DNA of 64,000 bases from Occallatibacter riparius (GTDB lineage: Bacteria; Acidobacteriota; Terriglobia; Terriglobales; Acidobacteriaceae), in contig NZ_CP093313.1 in the NCBI RefSeq assembly GCF_025264625.1, positions 6,262,001 to 6,326,000 of the forward strand, written 5' to 3'. This document shows positions 8,205-14,291 of this stretch, piece by piece; position 1 is the first letter of the stretch, and the number at the start of each line of letters is the position of its first letter. The notes beneath the pieces are model-generated. The model did not search any database, was not told where the DNA came from, and worked only from the letters and a program-made list of their open reading frames with translations. A program made the position numbers and the translations under genes.

Positions 8205-8225
8205 GCCCGAAGCCCATCCGGGTGC

Positions 8226-8369
8226 CCCATCCAAGCTCTGCTTGGGTGGGAGGGAACTCCGCGCGCCGGGTGCCCCGGTTCCTCGCATTTGGGGACCAGG
8301 GAGGGATTCTCCACTCACCACCTACTAACCGTCCCCATCCTGTCGCCTTTTTCCTGGCGACAGGGTGGG
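8226..8369. repeat. Two hairpins with shared CCCATCC/GGGTGGG closing stems
   Basis: Hairpin 1: CCCATCCAAGC (8226-8236), TCT, GCTTGGGTGGG (8240-8250). Hairpin 2: CCCATCCTGTCGCC (8334-8347), eight-base loop, GGCGACAGGGTGGG (8356-8369). The outer seven pairs are the same, each with a T-G wobble, while the inner stems differ but still pair. This fills most of the gap 8205-8443 before the gene at 8444; nothing else is seen there except a partial twin-hairpin copy at 8393-8416. Confidence 0.65.
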
Positions 8370-8392
8370 AAACCACTGACCCCATACAGCCC

Positions 8393-8416
8393 TGCAGTTG
8401 GCCGCACCGCAGCTGC
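8393..8416. repeat. Twin-hairpin repeat, partial copy C
   Basis: Only the spacer and second stem are left: GCAGTTGGCC then GCACC-GCA-GCTGC with one broken pair. It lies just ahead of the ribosome binding site of the gene at 8444. Confidence 0.5.
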
Positions 8417-8443
8417 CTCAACCACTAAGAAAGGAACCACACC

Positions 8444-9028
8444 ATGACCACACCAGAACAAGCCGTACAACGCTGCCTCGACGCCTACAACAAAGCCTGT
8501 GCCGAAGACGATGCCCGCAACGACCACAGTCCTGAATCCCTCGCCCGCGTCAACCGCGCCTACCGCCGAGCCATGCCCTTCCTCACCCCCGCCACCATCG
8601 ACGCATTCCTGGCCTGCGTCACCCACGGACTCGTCCTCGAAATCTTCACCACCGCCGAGGCCGCCAAACTCCTCTACGCCACCCAGATCGCCGTAGGCTC
8701 CCGCCGCACCGCTCAACAGCAATCCAAAGCACAGCAGCCCCAACCGGTGCCCACCCCCCTAGGCACGAAGGGCGCCGAAGGCGCAGTGGCCCCACCGCAG
8801 GTGGCGCAGGTGCCCACCCCCCTCCCCCCAGGCAAGAAAGGCGCCGCAGGCGCAGTGGCCCCACCGCAGGTGGCAAACGACAAGGAGAAAGCCCACGTCC
8901 AGGCCATGCTCGAGCAGATCCTCTCTGGCAAAACCATCCCTGAAGCCCCCCTGGCTCCCTGGAGGAAGGCACCCCCCACCCCCTCCCCCCTCACAAAGTC
9001 CGGCTTCGCCCTCCCCACAGCCAGCTGA
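8444..9028 (+). CDS. Small protein of unknown function carrying two in-frame repeat insertions
   Basis: A 194-residue protein preceded by GAAAGGAACC at a good distance from the ATG. Residues 1-85 look like a genuine helical domain (MTTPEQAVQRCLDAYNKACA, and FLACVTHGLVLEIFTTAEAA). The second half is Pro/Ala-rich and includes two copies of KGA(E/A)GAVAPPQVA, each encoded by a complete twin-hairpin DNA repeat (8772-8804 and 8841-8873). A further helical patch (HVQAMLEQILSGKTI) follows. The repeats keep the frame. I do not recognise the N-terminal domain. The protein is probably cytosolic, as there is no signal or membrane helix. Confidence 0.68.
   Translation: MTTPEQAVQRCLDAYNKACAEDDARNDHSPESLARVNRAYRRAMPFLTPATIDAFLACVTHGLVLEIFTTAEAAKLLYATQIAVGSRRTAQQQSKAQQPQPVPTPLGTKGAEGAVAPPQVAQVPTPLPPGKKGAAGAVAPPQVANDKEKAHVQAMLEQILSGKTIPEAPLAPWRKAPPTPSPLTKSGFALPTAS
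8772..8804. repeat. Twin-hairpin repeat, copy D1 (inside a gene)
   Basis: GCGCC-GAA-GGCGC, AGTGGCC, CCACC-GCA-GGTGG: both stems perfect. Read in frame it encodes GAEGAVAPPQVA within the gene at 8444. Confidence 0.85.
8841..8873. repeat. Twin-hairpin repeat, copy D2 (inside a gene)
   Basis: GCGCC-GCA-GGCGC, AGTGGCC, CCACC-GCA-GGTGG: both stems perfect, 69 bases after copy D1 and in the same reading frame. Confidence 0.85.
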
Positions 9029-9100
9029 CCGCTGACTTGCTGACGCGCCGGCCCGCTAACTAGCCAAAGGAGCCCTCTGACCCACCCATCCCTCTGTCGA

Positions 9101-9229
9101 GCCACCCCACGCCAACGAGCACCACAGGACATCCCTGCTCAAAAACGCCCCAAGGCGCCGAAGGCGCAGCGACTGCACCGCAGGTGCCACCCTACGCCAA
9201 CGAGCCACACAGGATATCCCTGCCCAAAA
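9101..9229. repeat. 44-base direct repeat flanking twin-hairpin copy E
   Basis: 9101-9144 and 9186-9229 both read GCCACCC(C/T)ACGCCAACGAG and continue alike to CAAAA, 39 of 44 bases matching. Between them lies one twin-hairpin repeat. The block fills much of the gap 9029-9304, in which no gene is seen. Confidence 0.75.
9155..9187. repeat. Twin-hairpin repeat, copy E (compensated stem 2)
   Basis: GCGCC-GAA-GGCGC (9155-9167), AGCGACT, GCACC-GCA-GGTGC (9175-9187). Relative to copies D1/D2 the outer pair of stem 2 changes C-G to G-C on both arms. Confidence 0.8.
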
Positions 9230-9256
9230 TCCCCCCAGTAACCCTGTCCCTGCGGT

Positions 9257-9306
9257 CTACTCCCTATTCCCTACTCCCTGCTTTTCTGTTCCCTATTCCC
9301 TGCTTC
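9257..9306. repeat. Heptamer-like tandem array (TCCCTAT/TCCCTGT/TCCCTAC)
   Basis: A run of degenerate seven-base units lies directly past the stop codon of the minus-strand gene at 9305. Related arrays occur at 39831-39867, 44897-44924 and 48628-48668. Confidence 0.65.
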
Positions 9307-10087
9307 ATTCATCCAGCTTGAAGATCTTGATCTGCACCAGCTTTGCGATCGTCAGGTCCTTGAACCCGCGATCCCGCATCTGGCGGATGAACTCAGGCGT
9401 GACCTTGAAAATCCTTATCTGGATCAGCTCATCCAGGCTCGGCTGGTACCCCATCTGCCGAAGCTCCTTCACCTCATTCATATCCACACCCTGCACCTTC
9501 AGCGCGATCAGCTTGTCCGCATCCGGCGTCTGGTAGCCCATGCTCGTCAACTGCGACACGTATGCCGGCTCCGCTCGGAAAATTTTCAGCGCGATAATGT
9601 TGTCGACGGTCATGCCGCTGACCTTCGCGGCCTTCAGCGACTCCACCCACGCGCTCTTGATATCGAAGAACGTATAAGCTTGGAGCTTCTCCGAATTGAA
9701 ACCCGTAAAGCCTAGCTGCCGCATCCGATCCACAAACTTCTGATCAGGCGTAAAGGTGGATTTCCCTTCGAGTGCGCCGTCATGCACCGTTCCCGCGCAG
9801 GTGAAGGTGCCCGCTTCCGCGCTCATTACCGCTGTCACTTGCGCTCCATCCCGCGACAGATCCGCCGGCGTAAATCCGGTAAACCTGCCCGCCAGGCCGT
9901 CGCTGCTGAAGTTGTTGCCGCAGTGCTCTCCGCTTTGGCAGTCCTCATCGCCAACCCGCAGCTGCAACGTCCCCCACTTTTCACCGGCGGTGATGGAGCA
10001 CGACGAATGCAAAGTCTCCAGCGCTGCCGCCGGCATGCTCATCAAAACCGCGACCCCTGCCGCAGCAACCAATCCCCGTAAAGACAT
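9305..10087 (-). CDS. Secreted repeat protein, paralogue of the M56 sensor tail
   Basis: A 260-residue exported protein. Start at the ATG at 10087, preceded by GGGAGGG and opening a signal peptide (MSLRGLVAAAGVAVLMSMPA, cleavage near AAA-LE). Residues about 25-120 form a domain with three or four Cys (SSCSI, EDCQSGEHCGNN, TCAG). From about 120 to the end are four to five units of about 26 residues with the pattern xLIxxKIxxVxPEYxxxMxxxGF, ending KLVQIKIFKLDE. The C-terminal repeats of the neighbouring M56 protein have the same unit and ending (KLVQIRISGI). The gene lies 3' of blaI-M56 on the same strand, 166 bases away across a repeat block, so it may belong to the same regulon. Possible ligand, decoy or partner of the sensor; unproven. 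Confidence 0.75.
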   Translation of the reverse strand: MSLRGLVAAAGVAVLMSMPAAALETLHSSCSITAGEKWGTLQLRVGDEDCQSGEHCGNNFSSDGLAGRFTGFTPADLSRDGAQVTAVMSAEAGTFTCAGTVHDGALEGKSTFTPDQKFVDRMRQLGFTGFNSEKLQAYTFFDIKSAWVESLKAAKVSGMTVDNIIALKIFRAEPAYVSQLTSMGYQTPDADKLIALKVQGVDMNEVKELRQMGYQPSLDELIQIRIFKVTPEFIRQMRDRGFKDLTIAKLVQIKIFKLDE

Positions 10088-10170
10088 ACGCCCTCCCTTG
10101 CGCGCCTCACTGAGACGCACCTCACTCTTCCTACCGTGGTTGTCTTCTTTGTGGTGCCTGAGCACTCTAT

Positions 10171-10253
10171 GCGGCGCAAGCCGCAGTCAGCCGCACCGCA
10201 GGTGCCCGCAGTGGCCGCACCGCAGGTGCCCGCAGTGGCCGCACCGCAGGTGC
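10171..10253. repeat. Twin-hairpin repeat, copy F with stem 2 amplified three times
   Basis: Stem 1 GCGGC-GCAA-GCCGC (10171-10184) is followed by GCACC-GCA-GGTGC at 10193-10205, 10217-10229 and 10241-10253. The last two are exact 24-base tandem units (CCGCAGTGGCC plus the hairpin). The block ends on the base before the stop codon of the M56 gene. Confidence 0.8.
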
Positions 10254-12050
10254 TTACTGCTTCGCCGACTCGTCGTCGAGAATGCCCGAGATCCGGATCT
10301 GCACCAGCTTCTTGAACGTCAGATCCTTAAAGCCGTGCGCCTTCGCGGATGCGATGAAGTCCGGATTGATGTTGAAGATCTTACTCGAAATCAGATCGTC
10401 CGCGGAAAGTCCCGGGAACTGCTGCGACACCTGCTTCGCGTATTCGGGCGTCACGCCCTGCACACGCATGGAGAGCAGCTTCTTCGAATCCAGATCCGAG
10501 AATCCCGCAGCCTTCATGCCCTGCACAAACTCCGGAGTCACGCTAAAGATTCGGTACGATACCGCATCGTTGAACGACTTCACTTCGAGCCCTTGCTGCT
10601 TGAGCTGCGCAATGGTCTCCGGCTCCACGCCCTGAATTTTGCACGAGACAAGCTCATCCGCCGTCGGCTTACCCAGGCCCACCTGGGCCATCGCTTTCGC
10701 ATACTCCGGCGTCACACCCTGGATCTTCATGCTGATCAACTTGTCCAAATCCTCGTCGTAGCCTGCCGCCTTCATGCGGTCGATATACGTCTCATGCGAA
10801 CCGCTGCCGCTCGTGGATCCGCTCGCCGCCGACGCGCTCTGTTGCGTAGGCTGCGGTGCCGGGGAGGGCTTCGCGCTCGCTGTTTGCGCTGTTTGCGACG
10901 CGGGCGCGGCAATGGCCTTCGCCACCGGCACAGCCGCCGCGGGCCTGGTCACTTCGGCCATGGCCTTCGCCACAGTTGCAACCGCCGGCGCAACTTGCGG
11001 CTTCAGGCTCGCAATCACCTGCGGAGCCGACAACACGAGCACCAGCGCGCCCGCCACAACTGCTGCTATTGAAAAACGCCGCTCGGCCGGTACGGCAAAC
11101 GCAGCATGGTCTCCAAGTATCCTTGCAATCCTCATACGAAGCGTCTGCCTCCCTTGGTTTCCGTCCAACGCCATAGCCATGTGGAGCTGCCGTGAACGCT
11201 GCTCCTCCAGATGAAACAGTGCGCTCGCGTACACCACCGGATTCGGGCACACCTCAAGCGCAAGGTCATCGCAGCACAGCTCCCGCTCATGCCGTACCCG
11301 TCCGCTGATCCACCACACCGCGGGATGGAAGAAGAACAACGTTTCTGCCACCGTCTGTAGCAGATTCCACATAAAATCCGCCCGTCGCACATGTGCCAGC
11401 TCATGCGCCAGCACAACCTCAAGCTCCTCAGGACCAAGCCCGCTGAGCGCTGAGAACGGCAGCAGCACCATCGTCTTCAACGCACCCACCGTCACAGGCC
11501 CGGCAATCGCGTCACTCAAGCGCAGCATCACCTCGCGCTTCAGCCCGAGCGCTACGACTATGCGCGCAAACCGCTCCTGCACATCGGCCGGAGCCAGGTT
11601 CTTCTCGGCGCGCGAGCGCAGCCGGCGAATGATCCATAGCCCTCCGGCATTCCGGAAAGCAAGCCCGCACACGCCGATCAGCCACAAGCCGTCGATCCAC
11701 AACAGATACGAAGGCATGCGTTCCGCAAGTTGCTCACCGGCTGCAAACGCCGCCGCTGCGGGAGCGCGTCCAGGCGCAGCGCTGCGTGGAAAATCTCCGA
11801 CGGCAACCTGCACAGCACTCGCATTCCACACTTCGCCGCGCGGTGCCATCTGAAACGCAAACGTGAGCAGCGCCGCCGCAAACATAGACACGAGCGCCGT
11901 GAGCGCAACCGTATACCGCACATGGCTCGACCGGTGCGCCGTCATGCGCGCCGCAACGCCATACGCCGCGGCGATCATCGCCGCCTGCCAGCAGAAATGA
12001 ATGAGTGTCCAGGCAATCGCCTGCCCTATGCCCTGCACGCTCTGGCTCAT
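10254..12050 (-). CDS. M56 family BlaR1/MecR1-like sensor protease with repeat tail
   Basis: A 598-residue membrane protease. Helices lie at about residues 10-31, 44-66, 115-133 and 326-346. The zinc site is HELAH (216-220) in LAHELAHVRRADF, with HERELCCDD about 40 residues on. In BlaR1 the segment after the last helix is an extracellular penicillin-binding sensor. Here it is replaced by a Ala/Pro/Ser-rich linker (about 350-420) and six units of about 26 residues (about 422-595), consensus LISxKIQGVTPEYxxxMxxxGF. No SxxK sensor motif is seen, so beta-lactams are an unlikely signal. The start overlaps the blaI stop by four bases (ATGA), indicating coupled translation. Likely role: on signal, cleave or trigger loss of the BlaI-type repressor. 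Confidence 0.88.
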   Translation of the reverse strand: MSQSVQGIGQAIAWTLIHFCWQAAMIAAAYGVAARMTAHRSSHVRYTVALTALVSMFAAALLTFAFQMAPRGEVWNASAVQVAVGDFPRSAAPGRAPAAAAFAAGEQLAERMPSYLLWIDGLWLIGVCGLAFRNAGGLWIIRRLRSRAEKNLAPADVQERFARIVVALGLKREVMLRLSDAIAGPVTVGALKTMVLLPFSALSGLGPEELEVVLAHELAHVRRADFMWNLLQTVAETLFFFHPAVWWISGRVRHERELCCDDLALEVCPNPVVYASALFHLEEQRSRQLHMAMALDGNQGRQTLRMRIARILGDHAAFAVPAERRFSIAAVVAGALVLVLSAPQVIASLKPQVAPAVATVAKAMAEVTRPAAAVPVAKAIAAPASQTAQTASAKPSPAPQPTQQSASAASGSTSGSGSHETYIDRMKAAGYDEDLDKLISMKIQGVTPEYAKAMAQVGLGKPTADELVSCKIQGVEPETIAQLKQQGLEVKSFNDAVSYRIFSVTPEFVQGMKAAGFSDLDSKKLLSMRVQGVTPEYAKQVSQQFPGLSADDLISSKIFNINPDFIASAKAHGFKDLTFKKLVQIRISGILDDESAKQ

Positions 12051-12466
12051 CGACGCTCCTCCCCGTTTTTCTCTGAATGCCCCTTGCGCCTGGATTCAAT
12101 CAACATGCGAATCTCCTCAAGCTCACTGGCGCTCGCCGGCTCCATGGCCAGAGCGTGCATGGCCAATTGCGCCGCGGACCCCGCAAACAAGCGCATGCTC
12201 AAATCCTTGAGAATCTTGCTTTGCATGTCTTCCTGGCTGATAGTGGCGCGGTATACGTGCGCGCGATTTGCCTCGTCGCGCTCCACCAACCCCTTCACCG
12301 TCATGATCTGCATGAGCTTCAACACCGTGGTGTAGCCCACCTCGCGCTCCTGATTCAGCGCCTCGTGGATCTCCCGCACGGTGGCCGGCTCAATCGCCCA
12401 AAGAATCCGTAGAAGCTCGAGTTCGGCTTCCGTCGGCTTGGGCAATGCCTGTGTCTTTCCTGTCAT
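12047..12466 (-). CDS. blaI: BlaI/MecI-type winged-helix repressor
   Basis: A 139-residue protein with the family hallmarks: PTEAELELLRILWAIEPATV at the N-terminus, then VREIHEALN and YTTVLKLMQIMTVKGLVERD as the winged helix, and a C-terminal dimerisation helix region. BlaI proteins bind palindromic operators as dimers and are inactivated by proteolysis linked to the M56 partner, whose gene overlaps this one. Two matching operators lie in its own promoter (12480-12517), so autoregulation is expected. No ribosome binding site precedes the ATG, and the predicted transcription start is within a few bases of it, so the message may be leaderless. The symbol is by family; the regulated system here is probably not beta-lactamase. 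Confidence 0.9.
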   Translation of the reverse strand: MTGKTQALPKPTEAELELLRILWAIEPATVREIHEALNQEREVGYTTVLKLMQIMTVKGLVERDEANRAHVYRATISQEDMQSKILKDLSMRLFAGSAAQLAMHALAMEPASASELEEIRMLIESRRKGHSEKNGEERR

Positions 12467-12475
12467 GAGTGGGAC

Positions 12476-12503
12476 GTTATACGAAGCACTTCGTAGATGT
12501 CAA
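12476..12503 (-). promoter_or_regulatory. Promoter of blaI (TTGACA-16-TATAAC)
   Basis: On the minus strand TTGACA (12503-12498) and TATAAC (12481-12476) are separated by 16 bases. The -10 box ends ten bases before the start codon, predicting a leader of only a few bases or none. Confidence 0.75.
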
Positions 12504-12517
12504 CGAAAATCTTCGTA
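12480..12517. promoter_or_regulatory. Tandem BlaI-type operators (ACGAA-N4-TTCGT)
   Basis: Site 1, TACGAAG-CA-CTTCGTA (12480-12495), is a perfect palindrome filling the spacer between -35 and -10. Site 2, ACGAA-AATC-TTCGT (12503-12516), overlaps the upstream edge of -35. Their centres are 22 bases apart, about two helical turns, and both share the flank CTTCGTAGAT. This fits cooperative repression by the adjacent BlaI-type protein. Confidence 0.78.
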
Positions 12518-12533
12518 GATCATGTGCGCAGGC

Positions 12534-12564
12534 AAAAAAAGAGAGCCGCGATCCTTCTCGCAGC
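12534..12564 (-). terminator. Rho-independent terminator of the kinase gene
   Basis: Minus strand: GCTGCGA (12564-12558), loop, TCGCGGC (12551-12545), then TCTCTTTTTTT. It separates the kinase transcript from the blaI promoter. Confidence 0.8.
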
Positions 12565-12596
12565 CCTCGTCACATGAGAATTGTGGCTTCTATCAG

Positions 12597-13295
12597 CTAG
12601 CCCGCTGCAGCGTGACCGGTTCGGTCGCTTCTTCTGGCATCTCGTCCAAGTTCATGCGCACGAAATGCATGCCGCAGTACCTCGGCTTTCATCTGCTCGA
12701 TGGGCCCAGCCGGGATGACTGTGACGCCGCCGAGCATGTCGGCCAGGTCGAGATATGCGCGCCGGTTAATGTAGATAAAGTCGAGCGGATACTCGGGCTT
12801 GCGCGCACGGGCCGCCTGCGGATCGGCATCCAGCACATAGCTGACGTCAGGCCGCGGCACAATCTTCATCAGCGCTTTCACATACGTGCGGATCAGGCCG
12901 CTGCGCATCTTCATGTTCGCGAACTGATCGTAGATGTAGCGGTCGAAGATGATGAAGTCGGCATCCGATTTCAGCGCCTTCTTCACGTTGATGCGCGTCG
13001 AGACCGCATCGAGAGCGTAAAGCCCCAGGCGAACGCAGGTCATGGGCCACGACTGCACGTTCTTGTCGCGGCGATTCACCGGAGCCTCGGGACTGCCCAC
13101 GCCCTTCTCGCCCTTGAAGATCTTGTGGCCGGCGCCTTCGCGAATACCGGTCAGGGTCGCAATGTTGTCCCAGAACGTGATCGTGGAAACGCGCAGGCCC
13201 TGCGCCTCAAGCCACTTACGCAGTGCGGCTATCTGGGTGCTCTTGCCCGCGCCGTCCACGCCGGAAAAACTCACAAACATTTTGCGAGGCATCAT
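12597..13295 (-). CDS. Thymidylate kinase-like P-loop kinase
   Basis: A 232-residue protein with the P-loop GVDGAGKST (residues 12-20) and the family segment DFIIFDRYIYDQFANMKM, where DR is the substrate-base motif. YVLDADPQAARARKPEYPLD resembles the LID region (Arg-rich) of thymidylate kinases. The insertion between P-loop and DR motif (about 80 residues) is longer than in Tmk, and such variants are common in polysaccharide gene clusters, where the substrate is not established. It is the last gene of a minus-strand run (flippase fusion, STAS protein, small anchored protein, kinase), with 44 bases to the previous gene, so an envelope-glycan role is as likely as dTMP metabolism. Confidence 0.75.
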   Translation of the reverse strand: MMPRKMFVSFSGVDGAGKSTQIAALRKWLEAQGLRVSTITFWDNIATLTGIREGAGHKIFKGEKGVGSPEAPVNRRDKNVQSWPMTCVRLGLYALDAVSTRINVKKALKSDADFIIFDRYIYDQFANMKMRSGLIRTYVKALMKIVPRPDVSYVLDADPQAARARKPEYPLDFIYINRRAYLDLADMLGGVTVIPAGPIEQMKAEVLRHAFRAHELGRDARRSDRTGHAAAG

Positions 13296-13339
13296 CGTAT
13301 CCGCATCATCCTTCTCAACGAGACTCGTACACTCAAACG

Positions 13340-13810
13340 CTATGGCCGGCTAGAGCTGGCCATGGAGAGGCCGGCGACCGTACCCACTGCTACTGCTCCG
13401 CCAACGATCAACCCGACCCGAATCATCAGCGCCTTCTTGCGCTTCTGTTTCGATGGGGCGATGGCCGCACCCGCCGGCCGTGATCCCGCCACGCCGCTGG
13501 GCCTTGTGTAAGGCCCTGCCGCGGTGCCCACCGGTTTCTGCACATCCTGCGGCTGCGCATCCTGCGAGTGCGACGCGAAACCAGGCTCGGCATCAGGCGC
13601 CTGCGGAATATCCGCGCCTGACTTGGCAGTCTGCTGATCACCACTCTGCGCGGGTGCTTGCTGCTGGGCGGTAGACTGCTGCTGCGCCGGCTTAGATGAC
13701 GCAGGCTCTTGCGCCTGCAGCACCGCCGCTTCGCTCATCTGCGCCGCGACCATCAACACCAGAACTGCCGCGATCTGCTTACCGAATCTAAGAACCAAGG
13801 TGTGTTTCAT
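13340..13810 (-). CDS. Small Gln/Pro-rich protein with two membrane-spanning ends, unknown function
   Basis: A 156-residue protein from the ATG at 13810, preceded by GGAAAGGAG. An N-terminal signal or anchor (LRFGKQIAAVLVLMVAAQM) is followed by a low-complexity Gln/Ala/Ser/Pro region (about 40-105) and a C-terminal helix after a basic patch (KQKRKKALMIRVGLIVGGAV, then AVGTVAGLSM). The design suggests a flexible periplasmic linker tethered at the inner membrane. It lies between the STAS gene (41 bases) and the kinase gene (44 bases) on the same strand, so it is probably in their operon. No family recognised. Confidence 0.6.
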   Translation of the reverse strand: MKHTLVLRFGKQIAAVLVLMVAAQMSEAAVLQAQEPASSKPAQQQSTAQQQAPAQSGDQQTAKSGADIPQAPDAEPGFASHSQDAQPQDVQKPVGTAAGPYTRPSGVAGSRPAGAAIAPSKQKRKKALMIRVGLIVGGAVAVGTVAGLSMASSSRP

Positions 13811-13850
13811 GTCCTGTACTCGCTCCTTTCCGGGCCCAGGATGCGTATCT

Positions 13851-14264
13851 CTACGCAGCGTTTTCGGCGGGAACATTGGCCGCAGCCACCCCAAGGGGCG
13901 CAACAAATGCTCCTCGACGTTGAAAGCTATCCACAGCCTGCTCACTGGTTTCAAAGATCCGGAAGAGCTGGTCGATGCGGAGGCCGCGGAGGCCCTCCTT
14001 CCCCGCAACAGACAGGCCGGCGAGCCGAACGTCGCCATTCCGTTTCATTGCTTCTTCCAGGCAGCAGAGCAGCAGGTGAATTGCAGTCACATCCATCTCG
14101 CGCATGCGCGAGCAGTCAAGAACAACCGCGGGGCGCTCAACGTTCATTGCCGCCCTCAGATCGTTCATCAACACAGTCTCACTGCGGCGATCGAGCTTTG
14201 CCGGAAGCTCTCTCACCACAACGGGCTTCGATCGAAAGGTCATAGTTAAAAATTCCTTGAGCAT
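13851..14264 (-). CDS. STAS domain protein (anti-sigma factor antagonist type)
   Basis: A 137-residue protein made of one STAS domain (about residues 15-115). The core strand VVLDCSRMREMDVTAIHLLL aligns with the SpoIIAA phosphorylation loop, but the usual DSSG is DVTA, so a Thr would be the only phosphorylatable residue there. An extra 20-residue tail rich in Ala follows. It is flanked by the flippase-fusion gene (27 bases upstream) and the small anchored protein. In this family such proteins switch partners on phosphorylation by an anti-sigma kinase. No kinase or sigma factor is nearby, so it may instead regulate the envelope machinery directly. Confidence 0.8.
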   Translation of the reverse strand: MLKEFLTMTFRSKPVVVRELPAKLDRRSETVLMNDLRAAMNVERPAVVLDCSRMREMDVTAIHLLLCCLEEAMKRNGDVRLAGLSVAGKEGLRGLRIDQLFRIFETSEQAVDSFQRRGAFVAPLGVAAANVPAENAA

Positions 14265-14291
14265 CTCTATTCTTCCTTCGCAAACCTTCTT

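Noticed and set aside
10171..10253. Possible CRISPR array
   Set aside because: The 24-base units are adjacent with no unique spacers and belong to the twin-hairpin repeat family.
10254..12466. Beta-lactam resistance regulon
   Set aside because: The M56 protein lacks the penicillin-binding sensor, and no beta-lactamase gene is in the regulon; the serine hydrolase at 63388 is 51 kb away and of a broad family.
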